Assembly (NCBI GenBank): GCA_009746045.1
Contig: RPFO01000002.1
Location: forward strand, 1,170,240-1,234,239
Length of the DNA stretch: 64,000 nt
Direction of reading: 5' to 3'
Source: Mesostigma viride
Taxonomy: Eukaryota > Streptophyta > Mesostigmatophyceae > Mesostigmatales > Mesostigmataceae
Shown here piece after piece: positions 34,743-45,823 of this stretch. The notes under the pieces are model-generated. The model ran no database searches. It was not told the origin of the DNA and saw only the letters and a program-made list of their open reading frames with translations. Each line of letters begins with the position of its first letter. Position 1 is the stretch's first letter. A program made the translations under genes and the position numbers.

Positions 34743-37616
34743 ATGGCGTCTTCTTGTTCGAGGTCAGCCACCCCCGGCGGCAGGACAGCAGCCTTTGTCG
34801 ACAGGGATGGTAGCGTGTGCGTCACCAATGTTGGCTCCCTCGGCACGGATTCTAACCAGCCGGGGGCAGCTGGCTGCCTTGGTAGCGAACGCAGGCAAGC
34901 AGGGAGAAAGAGCATCGCCACGGTGCGGTCGGAGAAACTGGTGGACAGCGTCATCGTCGCTGACATGAGCCTTATTCGCACATGCTGCCAAAAGGATTGC
35001 ATGGGACCAGTCGGCACCTCAGTCCGGGATTTCCGAGTCTGGTGTGCAGCCAGAGAAAAGTACCTTGGCTTGCAAAAGCAGGAGGAGCGCAGCCAATTCG
35101 TGGTCAGTCTGCTGCAGAAGCACGGACTTCAGAACATCGTCGTCGAGCCGCCGGGAGGCACGCATCCGATTTATTGGAAGTACGATGTGAAGGGCCAGAT
35201 GTCCCTGCCTGTGAGCATGCCAAATGGTGACAAGGCCGAGATTGTCGCCTGCCACAAGGTTATCCAGGCTGTCCTGTGCATCTCGGCACCTGTGTGGCAC
35301 AGTCTCTTGAAGGCGGCGGTGCATGCAGAGTCTGTGCACGAGTCGGGCGAGTTCGCCTACGATGATATCACCCTCGACGAGCTAGGCTTGACCTCTGAAC
35401 AGCTGCAGCAGGCAGACAAGGCGGCGCGGATCACCGGTCGCAGTGAGGTGAGGGAGGTGACTGCCAATTGGATCATTGCGTACGCGCAGAGCAAGGGCGA
35501 CTACAACCCAGCGAGCGGTGAGAATGTGGTGCAGCTGGACCTCGACTGTCTGAAGCTGATCTGGGAGCAGGACTACTGCGAGGATGTGCGTAGCATGGTG
35601 GGCGACCACCTGAACTACAAGGCCTTTCGTGAGGTGTGGCTCAAGGTGGCAGAGGGCAACTACCACCCTGGCTCCCCCAAGATTGTCTTCAGGATTTTCA
35701 AGCGCAATGCCGGCATCTGCAACGACTGCGCCAACCTCAGGGAGATGCGGAGGGGCATCGGGCAGCGGCAGGACCTGCGCGCCACGTACGAGAAAGCGTG
35801 GGCCCTGCACAACGCAAGCCACCGAGATGAGAGGCGATACTTCTACGAGCGCAGGCACGAGTTCATGCTCGCGCTGTGTCTCTGGGCGTTCCTGCAGATC
35901 GTCATCGACAAGATGGACAAGCAGAAGAGCCGCGTGCCTTTCCTCTCCAACGGCTCCGATGTGTGGAAGCAAGTGGCTGACGGCGTGTTCCCGTTTTCCT
36001 GGTACGCGTGCGTGGTGCATGGCTGGAAGGCCCTCTTTTACTGTGGCCTGCCCTACTTGTTGACCAAGGGGCAGACGGGCTCCCTTACTGTCACCATGCT
36101 GATGGATGCTCTCTCGCTGGTGTGCAAGGCTGAGCCATGGGCGAAGGACGGGAGGCCAATGCCACCTGACCTCCATGTGCAGGTTGACGGGGGGAGCGAA
36201 AACCGAAACAACACGGTGCTGTGTTGGGCCGGGATGCTGGTGGCCACCGGCATGTTCAAGAACGTCTTCCTGCACCGCCTGCTGAGGGGCCACTCGCACT
36301 GTGACCCAGACCAGATGTTCGGTATCGGTGTGGGTTACATGAAGGACGGACGCTCCGGCTTGGAGTGCACACCCTATGCGACGCTAGAGGCGTTTATCGG
36401 GGGCTGGAAGGATGCCTTCAAGAACTCAGATGCCGACCCGACCAAGATGCGTCACGTGCCGGACGGGACGATGGTGCGGATGCTGGCTCAAGCCTACAAC
36501 GTGGCCGCCTGGATCGCAAAGCATAAGGACAAGGACTTGGCTGGGTGGGCCAACAGCGCCGATTTTTGCCAAGACATCGGGCCCGACAGCATTCCCTACA
36601 AGGGGCCATCGTCAGCTAAGCCGCACCACACCCATTTTCGCAAGGCCGAGGATGGCCGGGCATATTTCGGGTGGCAGCTTCTCCGCCGCGGCACCTGGTT
36701 CCCGGTGGGCTTTAAGGAAGGACAGCCCATGTACACCGAGGACGGGGAGGTTTACTATGGGTGCCGGGTGTTTGCTCCAGGCACGCCGATGGAAGACCTG
36801 GAGACGCCGCCGCCCTGGTGTCCGTTCGACGCGGACTGGTTCAAGAATGAGCTCCCGCGCATCAAGCGAGTGATTGCGGGCATCCCTGGCAACCCGAACC
36901 TGCGGCGCTATTTCTCGAGCTGCATGCCTGAGCTCCTGTCGTGGGGCGACTGGCTGGACAAGCTCCCAAGGCAGCCCGGCGCAGTCCCAGTGGAGTGGGA
37001 AATCGAGCCGTGGCTGACACCCGCCATGGTACGTGCCATTCGCGGCCGTGCACCGGCAGCGCCTACTCCCGAGCTGACGCGGGACGAACGTCTGGTGGAG
37101 CTGGCCACAGAGGCGGCTCGCATCGCGCAGCCCCTGGTCGAGCCGGTCCGCCACGCCGGCTTCACGCAGGCTGCATGGGAGCGGGCGAATCACCGCATCG
37201 AGCTGCAGGTCGCGTCACGCACCGCCTGCGATGCGTTGAAAGCAGGTGACAGTGTTCTGGCAGTCTTGCCGGAGCACGTGGCGTCAAGCCCCACGTGGAC
37301 GCCAGTGGTCTACGCCACCGTGGCGTCCGTGGTGCCACCTCAGGTAGGCACGGAGGGGCAGCGCTACGAGCTGGAATGCTTCCGCGCACCGTCTTACTTT
37401 GGGAAGTGGCAGCGCTGGAGCCCTCACTCGGCCATTTGTCCACCGCCGAGAGGGGTGCCGAAGCACACTTTTCAGGTGGCACCCTCGTCCATCCTCTTGT
37501 CCACGTGGAACAAGGGGAAGAAGAAGTATGCCGTTTCACTCAGCAAGGACGGCGTGCTGCTGAAAAACACAAGGGACGCCATCGCCAACACGCCCGCGCT
37601 AGTCACACGGCGATGA
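34743..37616 (+). CDS. Element D transposase-like protein (DUF7869-type RNase H-like core)
   Basis: The frame is open from 34629, but the first good ATG is at 34743 (AAAATGGCG; MASSCSRSATPGG), giving about 957 residues. Early parts have a CCQKDCMGP cysteine cluster. The core has three blocks in order: IVIDKMDKQKSRVPF (about 35900-35945), DLHVQVDGGSENRNN (36170-36212) and RGHSHCDPDQMFGIG (36283-36330). An Asp in 'D.MD..K', an Asp in 'D...GxNxN' and 'GHxHxDxD' are shared by a broad family of transposon proteins annotated as DUF7869 and probably form an RNase H-like active site. The C-terminal part (AGDSVLAVL...WQRWSP) may be a Tudor/BAH-like module. Family membership is from memory of the motif pattern. 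Confidence 0.65.
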   Translation: MASSCSRSATPGGRTAAFVDRDGSVCVTNVGSLGTDSNQPGAAGCLGSERRQAGRKSIATVRSEKLVDSVIVADMSLIRTCCQKDCMGPVGTSVRDFRVWCAAREKYLGLQKQEERSQFVVSLLQKHGLQNIVVEPPGGTHPIYWKYDVKGQMSLPVSMPNGDKAEIVACHKVIQAVLCISAPVWHSLLKAAVHAESVHESGEFAYDDITLDELGLTSEQLQQADKAARITGRSEVREVTANWIIAYAQSKGDYNPASGENVVQLDLDCLKLIWEQDYCEDVRSMVGDHLNYKAFREVWLKVAEGNYHPGSPKIVFRIFKRNAGICNDCANLREMRRGIGQRQDLRATYEKAWALHNASHRDERRYFYERRHEFMLALCLWAFLQIVIDKMDKQKSRVPFLSNGSDVWKQVADGVFPFSWYACVVHGWKALFYCGLPYLLTKGQTGSLTVTMLMDALSLVCKAEPWAKDGRPMPPDLHVQVDGGSENRNNTVLCWAGMLVATGMFKNVFLHRLLRGHSHCDPDQMFGIGVGYMKDGRSGLECTPYATLEAFIGGWKDAFKNSDADPTKMRHVPDGTMVRMLAQAYNVAAWIAKHKDKDLAGWANSADFCQDIGPDSIPYKGPSSAKPHHTHFRKAEDGRAYFGWQLLRRGTWFPVGFKEGQPMYTEDGEVYYGCRVFAPGTPMEDLETPPPWCPFDADWFKNELPRIKRVIAGIPGNPNLRRYFSSCMPELLSWGDWLDKLPRQPGAVPVEWEIEPWLTPAMVRAIRGRAPAAPTPELTRDERLVELATEAARIAQPLVEPVRHAGFTQAAWERANHRIELQVASRTACDALKAGDSVLAVLPEHVASSPTWTPVVYATVASVVPPQVGTEGQRYELECFRAPSYFGKWQRWSPHSAICPPPRGVPKHTFQVAPSSILLSTWNKGKKKYAVSLSKDGVLLKNTRDAIANTPALVTRR

Positions 37617-38263
37617 AATGGGATGGCTACGTCTCCCAGCAGGCGACTGAGGACTCCGCAAGCCGCGCGTTCCAGGATCTCGTGGCTGGCGGGATTCCGG
37701 TGGGCACGCGCGTGTGCGCCATGTTTCAGGCAAGGCGGGAGCACGGCAGGGTGGCGGCGGTGGATGCCGCTCGTCAAATGGCCCTCATCCGCTGGCAAGA
37801 TGACCCGACTCATGCATGGGAGGAGGAATCATATTGGCATCAATGCTCATACCTGAACCTGCAGTCCCTTTTGTGTTCGTGCCCTGGGATCGTTATCCCA
37901 CAGCTTGAGGAGGGCATTCTTGCAGCGGGGGACCTGAAGCTGCAGGGCTCGGCTGGGCAGACTGCAGGGGCTGAGCCTGACGTGGCCGAGGAGGATGCAT
38001 CCGCACATGCGGAGCCTTCTACGCGAGGCGGTAGGGGCGTGCAGACTCGTGGGAGGCGCGGGCAGCCGCCAGCGCACCCGGCAGCTGGCACAAGTCGTGC
38101 GGCACCCCTCGGAGGAGGGAGGAAGCAGTTGAGGCGGGCGGCAACTGCCACGCGTCACTCCTACAATGCTGCAGATTTGGAGGACAGTGACTTGGGCGAG
38201 GAGGATGTGGAGGAGGCCAGCCAGCCCAGCGACGAGGAGAACGACAGCATGGATGATGACTGA
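37613..38263 (+). CDS. ORF overlapping the transposase stop, acidic C-terminus
   Basis: An ATG (MKWDGYVSQQATEDS) overlaps the transposase stop in an ATGA arrangement and opens a 216-codon frame. The N-terminal half has a compact module (GTRVCAMFQARREHGRVAAV, MALIRWQDDPTHAWEEESYW) resembling a chromo/Tudor-like 'variable-charge-aromatic' fold. The rest is G/R-rich and ends in SDEENDSMDDD. In a eukaryote this is more likely the true C-terminus of the transposase reached through a frameshift error or an intron than a second cistron. Confidence 0.5.
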   Translation: MKWDGYVSQQATEDSASRAFQDLVAGGIPVGTRVCAMFQARREHGRVAAVDAARQMALIRWQDDPTHAWEEESYWHQCSYLNLQSLLCSCPGIVIPQLEEGILAAGDLKLQGSAGQTAGAEPDVAEEDASAHAEPSTRGGRGVQTRGRRGQPPAHPAAGTSRAAPLGGGRKQLRRAATATRHSYNAADLEDSDLGEEDVEEASQPSDEENDSMDDD

Positions 38264-38514
38264 ATACATTGTCTTGCCTTGTGTGGCACGGGTGGTGTGG
38301 GCGGCATGGGCCAGCCGGGAGTGTAGGGTGGTCGAGATGCTTAATTGCATGGCGTGTATTATGCTTGGTGTGTGGCATGCCGTGACATGACGGGATGACA
38401 TTACGGCATGGGTGGGCTGCTCGGTGGCCATTGTGGTCTGTCTTACAATAGCACTAGTGGCACCCGCTGGCTTCGCCCAGCCCAAAACAGGGTCCCTTTT
38501 TTTGGCAGTACTTC

Positions 38515-39238
38515 GCCCCGCTGCCCGCTGCCCGCAGCCCGCAGCCCGCAGCCCGCTGCCCGCTGCGCGCTGCCGGCCGGGCCCACTTCAAATGTTCCGC
38601 CGTCCAAGCCAAGTGTGTGACACTTTTTCGCTATTTTCGCAAAAAAAAAATAAAATTTCGCACGAGTTCGCGTGATTTTCGCGTGATTTTCGCAAAATTT
38701 TCACACATTTTCGCACGATTTCGCACGATTTCGCACAATTTTGCATGATTTCGCACAATTTCGCATGGATTTCAACCAAGGGTCGTTTTGGGGAGTGACG
38801 TTTGACAAAATTTCGCATGAATTCACACACGTTGTGCACATCAAAATTTTTTACCGTCGACATTTTTCACATGAAATTTCGCACAATTTCAGCAAATTTC
38901 GCACAAATTCGCACGATTTCAGCAAATTTCACACGATTTCAGCAAATTTCGCACAATTTCGCACGATTTCGCACGACGAATCACTCTGCAGAGTGACGAT
39001 CGTCGAAAAAGTCAAAAAAACGACCAAAAGTGTCACACTTTTCGGAACATTTGAAGTGGGCCCGGCCTGCCCGCTGCATGCCCGCTGCCCGCTGCCCGCT
39101 GCCCGCTGCCCGCTGCGCGCTGCCCGCTGCCCGCTGCCCGCTGCGCGCTGCCCGCTGCCCGCTGCCCGCTGCCCGCTGCCCGCTGCCCGCTGCCCGCTGC
39201 CCGCTGCCCGCAGCCCGCAGCCCGCTGCCCGCTGCCAA
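38515..39238. repeat. Fold-back structure of GCCCGCT and TTTCGCAC simple repeats
   Basis: GCCCGCT-type repeats (38518-38575 and 39060-39235) bracket an inverted pair, GGGCCCACTTCAAATGTTCC at about 38580 and its reverse complement near 39045. Between them lies an AT-rich core of TTTCGCACAATTTCGCACGA units. It resembles a small non-autonomous insertion within element D, but no duplication was identified. Confidence 0.6.
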
Positions 39239-39889
39239 GATGACCATATTTAATGCTGGTGAATGCAATTGGTGGTCACCTTCCGCGGAGCCGCGATCTT
39301 GCTATCAGGCTACTATGGCACTAGTTAACAATTATGATAGCAAGCACGCAATTGAAGCCAGCCTGTCAATGAAGTGTTACTGTTCCACATGTTGATCATC
39401 AAGACGCCTCATACCTGTGCCATGGTGTCAGTTACATGATTGCTTTTATACCATATTGGAGTCATGAATAGTGCATTACATAAGAACTGGCTCCAAGTGC
39501 GGCACTGGTCCTCAAATCAAGCATTATTTGAGCAGCAAATCAGAAGTTGCAGCTCGCCCACATTTGACGCTACCCGAGCCGAGATGTAAAACCTGGACGG
39601 CAAGTGTATGTGGTGTTGAATGGAGCAATCCATGTGTGGTAAGCATGGGGAACAATCACACATTAATCCCTTGTTCCTTTTCACATAGTTAGCGTAACAG
39701 TTTATGACGAAACAACAAGAAATAAAGCAGAAATAAAGATTCAAGGGTTTATTAAAAATATAAACCCTGGATTTTAACATACTAAAAAAAACCAGCCCTA
39801 TGGTTCTCTGAATAAATTATTTTAATATCATATGTATGTGCATAATAAATTGTTAGAGACTGTCTACATCAAATCCTGCATTTTGAGAT

Positions 39890-40616
39890 CCATAACCAAG
39901 ACGGTAACTAGTTATGGGTTTGGTTACTGGGCCATAACCATGGCAGTAACCAGGCCTGTTTACGGGGCAATAACTAGTAATGGTTACTGGCCTGGTTACG
40001 GGCCAGTAACCAGGCCCGTAACCTGCCCCAGTACATAATACCGGACCAGTAACCATGGCAATAACCAGGACCGTTTATGGCGCCGTAACTAGTAATGGTT
40101 ACTGGCCAGGTTACGGGCCCGTAACCAGGACAGTAGCCATGCCCGAGACTGGCCCGTAACCTATGCTGATGCCAAATACCGGACCCGTAACCATGCCAGT
40201 AACCATGCCCGTTTACGGGTCAGTTACTTGTACAGGTTACGGGCCCCGTAACCAGGCCAGTAACCCATCCCGGTTATCAGAACTGGTCCCGTAACCATGC
40301 CGGTAACCCATCCCGGTTCTCAGAACTGGTCCCGTAACCATGCCAGTTTACCGCCCGGTAACTTCTACTTGGGCCGTAACCATGACCGTAACCCAGATAG
40401 GTTACGGGCATGGTTACGGCTCCGGTAAAAGTTACCGCCCAGTAAACGCTCCGGTAACTATTACCGCCCGGTAACCATTACCGGCCGGTATTTAGTCTGT
40501 TGCATTCCGGGTTACCGGCCGGTAACCTGGCCGGTAACCTTAAACGTACATGGTTACCGGCCAGTAACCGCCCCGGTAACCTCAACCGGGGCGTTTACGC
40601 CCCGTAAAATTAACTC
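39890..40616. repeat. Right subterminal GTAACC-rich zone of element G
   Basis: More than thirty GTAAC/GTTAC motifs in both orientations (GGTTACGGGCCAGTAACC, CCGGTAACC and similar) fill about 700 bases up to the AAATTAACTC end. This matches the left zone in motif though not in length or order. Confidence 0.75.
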
Positions 40617-40783
40617 CTAGCTAGTGCAAGAAGGTCCAGGGTGTCCAAGGCCACAAGCGCAAGGGGGGGGCCAGCCAGGGGGGAGCACCAAAGACCCACA
40701 AGTCCTCCCACCAAGGGGGCAGTGGCTCTCAGGGGCGTGGCAACACGTGGCACCGTGTGCCCCTGCATGGCAACCCCAACCCC

Positions 40784-41226
<443 letters not shown>

Positions 41227-41236
41227 ATTACCTGGA

Positions 41237-42590
41237 AACCCTGGCATACGGTGCCTGCGGTGCTTCCAGCGGGGGCATGACAGGAACCATTGCCCCCACA
41301 ACGACTCCCTGCACACCGACGCGGACATCTGCCCGGGTTGCTGGCACGCACGTCATCCCCTGGGACCTCCAGGCAGCCGGTGCAACAGGCCTCGCTACCC
41401 CAACAAATGTGAGTTCTCTCACCTTGCTTACTCTGAGGATGATGATCTCATTACCATTGGGGATGGCAGCCAGGGCATAATTGATTTTGAGGCAGCAACC
41501 TTACTGTCCTCCCAACACCCTGTACTGGAACCTTACATAAAAGCACTAACCCCTACTGTTGACAACTCCATAGATATCAAGGAGCTTGCTCATCAGCTGC
41601 ACCTAGCCATGGGTCATGAAACAGTGGCTGAGGAACTGGCCAGACGGCTGGGGGGTAGTAGCATGGGAAAACCACTCAGGAATGCAGTAAAACTGGCTAG
41701 ACAACACTGTCAAGAATGTCAGTTTAACAGCCCCAAACCTCAAAAATGGCATACTGCAACTCCTTCCACCACTAGAGGCATGATAGTGGGGGATGTGATG
41801 CACATCAACAAAGATGTCCAACCCTACCTGATCCTAAAAGATTCATGGTCCAGGTTCACAGTAATGGAACCCCTACCTGGCAATTGGCATGTCTGCAGGG
41901 CAGCTACGTGTTGCACTCATGATTGCTTTACCCAGATTCTACCCAGTTGACAGAATTTTGCTTGATCAACAATTTTCTTGTCTGACTTACCTGGAAGGGT
42001 GTGAAGCAATAGAGATTGCTGGGCTGGAAGATCATGAGGGTCAGGGGGTCATTGAAAGAACCATCAGATCTGTCAAAACCCTACTAGCCAAAAATCCCTC
42101 CAAGGATGCTACTTCAGGGGTCTATTGTGACAGGGCACTCTGGTGTCATGAAATGTGCACAACCCTAAACATGAGACCTGTCTTGCATGCCAAGTGGGGT
42201 GAGGTAATCCCAGCAGGACTGCAGGCAGGTGTATATCCCCCAGAGGTGATAGCACTGTACAACACTGCACGTGCACAAACCTCAGCAAAACTGGCAGAAA
42301 AAGATAAAACCCATCCCAGGCCAGTATTCCAAAAAGGTGATCAAGTCCTCTATTACAAGGAAAACAGCTTTGGTAAGGTTGGAACTTGGCTAGGTCCAGT
42401 TACCATCCGTGGATTTACCAAAAAAGGCAAGACCGTGGAGGTCAAGCACAATATCAATGGGAAGCGTCACAGGGTGAGCTGTCATAGAATTAAGAAGTAT
42501 TATTCTCCCGATTCTACGTCGGCCACAAGCCCTGACAAGCGACCCCCTCGACCACCGCGGCCCCAGCAACTCCAGCCCCAGCCAGCTTAG
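41237..42590 (+). pseudogene. Copia-B zinc knuckle and integrase
   Basis: The frame from about 41237 encodes a CX2CX4HX4C knuckle (CLRCFQRGHDRNHC, from 41252), then the integrase zinc module (HQLHLAMGH...CQEC) and the first acidic residue in GMIVGDVMHIN. A frameshift lies near 41890-41950. The next frame (41889-42590) carries the second Asp (RILLDQQF) and the Glu (GQGVIERTIRSVK), and a C-terminal part (GDQVLYYKENSFGKVGTWLG). All three catalytic positions are visible but are split by the frameshift. The frame ends at a TAG at 42590, followed by a SINE-like insertion. Confidence 0.75.
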
Positions 42591-42669
42591 GCCTAGCCTT
42601 TTTAGTCATGTACATGTGTGTCTATGATGAGCCACCCTCCAGATGATGCCTAGCTTTATTTAATTACGC

Positions 42670-42957
42670 AGTGCCCATGCAGGGAGTAACTCTCTGCTGA
42701 GACGCCATGCCCTAGCTTTTTGGTATAGCTATGCTGATCTTCCCCCCCATGACAGGCTCCCCCTTCGCTGGGCATAGCTTGAAGATCATGGGGATGCAAG
42801 TGCCCTGGTGCACCTAGAGCAAGGGTCCTTTACATCCCCACCCTTGCAGGAAGTAGCTTAGGATGTATGATAGGCCATGTGCCCCCCTCTCAGGGGCTAT
42901 GTGCTACATATACTCCCAACGGAGTTATGTTACAATTCAATTCAATTCAATTCAATG
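42670..42957 (+). repeat. SINE-like repeat A, near full-length
   Basis: Runs from ATGCAGGGAGTAACTCTCTG through GCCATGCCCTAGCT, AGCTATGCTGATCTTCCCC, GGTGCACCTAGAGCAAGGGT, TGCAGGAAGTAGCTTAGGAT and CTCCCAACGGAGTTATGTTA to a short ATTCA-type tail (about 42933-42957). It lies between the integrase and protease parts of Copia-B. Confidence 0.75.
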
Positions 42958-43188
42958 GCAGACGTGCCTGGGGAAGAGTCTTTAAGCATGGACTCACTAC
43001 TTCTATCTGGCAACTCCAGCATGCCCAGCAGTAGCCCTGAGCCACCAATTACTGTTGACAGCACCACAGCACCCTCTGTGAACCCTTCCACCCTCAGTGA
43101 AGCCAGGCCCACTTCACAACCTGGGGATAGCTTAACCAGGCACGAGGTAGCTGGTTAGGAAGAATTAGCTCAGACCCAAGGCACCAAA

Positions 43189-43650
43189 TTGTCTGTCAAC
43201 CCTCCCGCTCTGAGGTCAAGATTGGCAGTCGCCTTGCAAGCATTACACAGGTCACATAAGCAACAAGCTGCTGTGGCCGAAGGGCTGGCAAAAGTCTCAG
43301 CTGTGTGCACTAGTCAGGACCCCTGGACCCTGGCAATAGGCACTCAGGCACAGGTCAGTGTGATCAGTGCACAAGCCATCCCTGGTCTTGAGATTGCACC
43401 TTCATTTTGGGCACGGGTGCACGATTTCTCAGGCCAAAGCTCACTGGATGTAGTGGGACAAGTGATGCTCCCTATACTTGGTATTCAGACACCCTTCCAG
43501 GTGGTGGAGGGGTACTCTGGTAACGCCTTGTTGGGGGAACCTTTTGTATCCTATCCTGGGGTGCTTATCTCAGCTAATGAGCTCAGTGTCACAGGGGTGG
43601 GTGCAGTTCCTCTGGACCACTTTAAAATCCCTCTCTCCAGTATTGTCCCT
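43189..43650 (+). pseudogene. Copia-B protease-like domain (active-site Asp lost)
   Basis: The frame contains LAIGTQAQVSVISA, matching the retropepsin 'DTGAxxSxI' loop with Asp replaced by Gly, then VHDFSGQSSLDVVGQV and FQVVEGYSGNALLGEPFV, matching the second conserved 'hhG' block. It lies downstream of the integrase, as in Copia-A. The frame continues into the start of the reverse transcriptase region (to 44247). The missing Asp makes it inactive. Confidence 0.7.
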
Positions 43651-43655
43651 GGTAT

Positions 43656-45165
43656 GGATGCGGCTGTCATCAAGGCAGTCAACACTCAGTATGCACCAGG
43701 GGAGATCCCTGATCTGGACAAGGTAGTGCACAGCCAGCTCCTCCATCCCTCAGCCTTTGGGCTGCGTAAGTGGGACATAGCGATGCACTCACCCCACCAA
43801 ATCTCCCACGTCATACAAGAATGCAAAACACAAAAAGGGTTTACCAAGTGGCTGATGGCCATTGTCCACCAAGCCAGGCAGGAATGGGTCCTGCCCAACC
43901 CCAAAAACCCTCAATACAAACCTCCTGTCACCCCTTCATGGGCCAGAGGGAGCCAAAAAGCTCAGATTAAAATTTGTTCTCAAACAAAAACCACAAAAAG
44001 TGGGCTCCCCAATTTTCCATGCCAGACCATGTGTCACAGAAGAAGGGGACCTCCACACTGCCAAAAGGGGAAACTTACACACCTGGGCTGCAACAAACCT
44101 CACTCAGGATCATGCTCTCCCTCTTCCTCCACAACCTCAATGCAGGCCAAGATTTTGTCTGCAAGGCCACTGATATCAAAAGGGCATTCCTCAGGGGGGA
44201 CCCAGAAAAGGCTGAATCTGTGTGGAAAGGGAAGGTGTACGTGGTAGACACCCCAGCTGTGTGGAAACCTTACATTGATGAGCCCCACCTTATTATCAAC
44301 ATTGGGGTGGAAGGGCTTGTCAGTGCCCCCAAAATTTTCAGAGACTCAGCAGAGGAAGTATTCAAAAAGCTCAAGGCCACGTATGATGACCTGGACCCCT
44401 GCTTTTTTGTTGTACCCACCCCCTCTGGACTGCTGTTCTTTGTGTGGCATGGAGATGACCAACTCATTTGTGGGCCTAGAGCTGAGGTGGAAAAATTTAT
44501 TCAGCAGGTCCAGGAATCATATGAGATTGGCAAACAGGTGGAATTGAGCACAACCCCCATCCAGTTCTGTGGCATCATGTTGCAGCTGCACAGGCAGCCA
44601 GATCAGTGGGTCTGCTCTCTCTCTCCTCCTGCAGAATATATTCAAGATTGTCTAGATCTGCTGCAACACAACTACCTCCCCTTACACATGTGTGCCACTG
44701 TTCAGGGCAAACTGGGGTGGTGGTCAGCCATCTGTGGGGCTCCCTTAGCTGTCATCAGCAGGGTCACCCATGATGTTCTAGTCAAAATAAAATGCAGTCA
44801 CAGGCAGGAAGTTGGTTAATGACTGCCCCCCCCTCATCCTCCATGGCCTGAATCTGATGGAAGACATCCACATCCACAGTGTCATGGACAGCTCCATGGA
44901 GAGCAGAACAATCAATCAGATGGGGGCACGGGAATCAGGGCTGTTTTTTCTCACCAACAGGTCAGATTACATGTCCCTCACTTCCTGGTACAGCAGGCTA
45001 CACCGCAGAAAACCTGGCAGCAGCAACTCAGCTGAATGTCGTGCTGTGGTGTCTGCTGCATTGCATGCTCGTTCCCTGCAGCACATGCTCACCTGGTTAC
45101 AAACCCAGGCAGGCAGCACATGCAATGTCATCTCACATCTCTATACTGACAGCTTCTCTAGGTTC
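43656..45165 (+). pseudogene. Copia-B reverse transcriptase and RNase H
   Basis: Frames shift near 43960 and 44815. Motif A is DIKRAFLRGD (about 44170), motif C is FFVWHGDDQLICG (about 44445), and a downstream FCGIMLQLHRQPDQW block follows. RNase H begins near 44870 with HSVMDSSMESRT and has LTSWYSRLHRRK, AECRAVV and LYTDSFSR; it is cut after that near 45165. Copia-A has the same HGDD in place of YVDD. The 3' end of pol and the 3' LTR are missing. Confidence 0.75.
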
Positions 45166-45244
45166 TGCATAGCAGTCCAAGCATGAGAGAGGGAGGAAAT
45201 GCGGTATTCAAACTGGGCTGGGACCACTAGGTCGGCCAGCAACA

Positions 45245-45823
45245 TGTCAATGCCTAGCCTATATGACGGGACCCTCACAACCGACCTTGCCAGAAAGCTG
45301 GACGGCGCGGTCACCGACATGCTGCAGTCAATTTTCCATGTACGGAATAATACGCTGCTCACGTCTCGGCAGTGGCCAGTGAGGACTTGTACCTCGGCAT
45401 GCCACATATATCACCAGCACCATTAAGCAGCGGCGCATGTGCACAGCTAATAGGGCACTTGGCTCGCACCAACCAGGTTGACACCTCACATGGCCCCTCC
45501 GCAGGGCTGCGACCAGCTCAGCCTGGCAGGCACCTCCTCACGTGGGCCGGGCCCAGCAATGCTAGACGCCGCAAGGCCCGCACTTTCAAAGAACAGCTCA
45601 GTAGAGGACATGGGGGGCCTAGGCCTCTCCGTGATTTGGAACAAGATGATGGACAAGGTCAAGTGGGCTAAGGTCATAGAGGACAACGACCCCCCTCCAG
45701 TGGGGAGGCGTCTGCGTGTTTGCAAACGCGGGAAGCATGCTAGACAGGACCCCTAGGGTCGAGGGCACCATAGATATAGAGTTAGATTGTTTTTGTAGAT
45801 TAGACCGGTAGGATGGCGTGTAC
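45245..45823 (+). pseudogene. LINE ORF2 C-terminus and 3' UTR
   Basis: Encodes in pieces ARKLDGAVTDMLQSIFHVRN, DLYLGMP, AQLIGHLARTNQVDTSHGPS and GRHLLTWAGPSNARRRKART, parallel to the minus-strand copy at 1600-2110. Frames change near 45370. The 3' UTR has GTTTGCAAACGCGGGAAGCA and CACCATAGATATAGAG and runs into the CATC array. A short segment (45178-45245) before it matches 1594-1640 and 21856-21915 in the opposite LINE sense, suggesting an inverted junction. Confidence 0.65.

Larger units (their letters stand above)
30019..39798. mobile_element. Element D: 9.78-kb transposon with 29-bp perfect TIRs and TAT duplication
   Basis: The left end starts GGGCTGGTTTTTTTTAG at 30019 and continues TATGTTAAAATC; the right end is the exact reverse complement of these 29 bases, ending at 39798. 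TAT flanks both ends (30016-30018 and 39799-39801). Inside are a minus-strand coiled-coil gene, a minus-strand PHD-like gene, a plus-strand transposase-like gene with a trailing ORF, a 163-bp palindrome and a symmetric 93-bp repeat array. It is nested in element G. A 3-bp duplication fits CACTA or Harbinger-like chemistry, but the transposase belongs to neither obviously. Confidence 0.85.
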
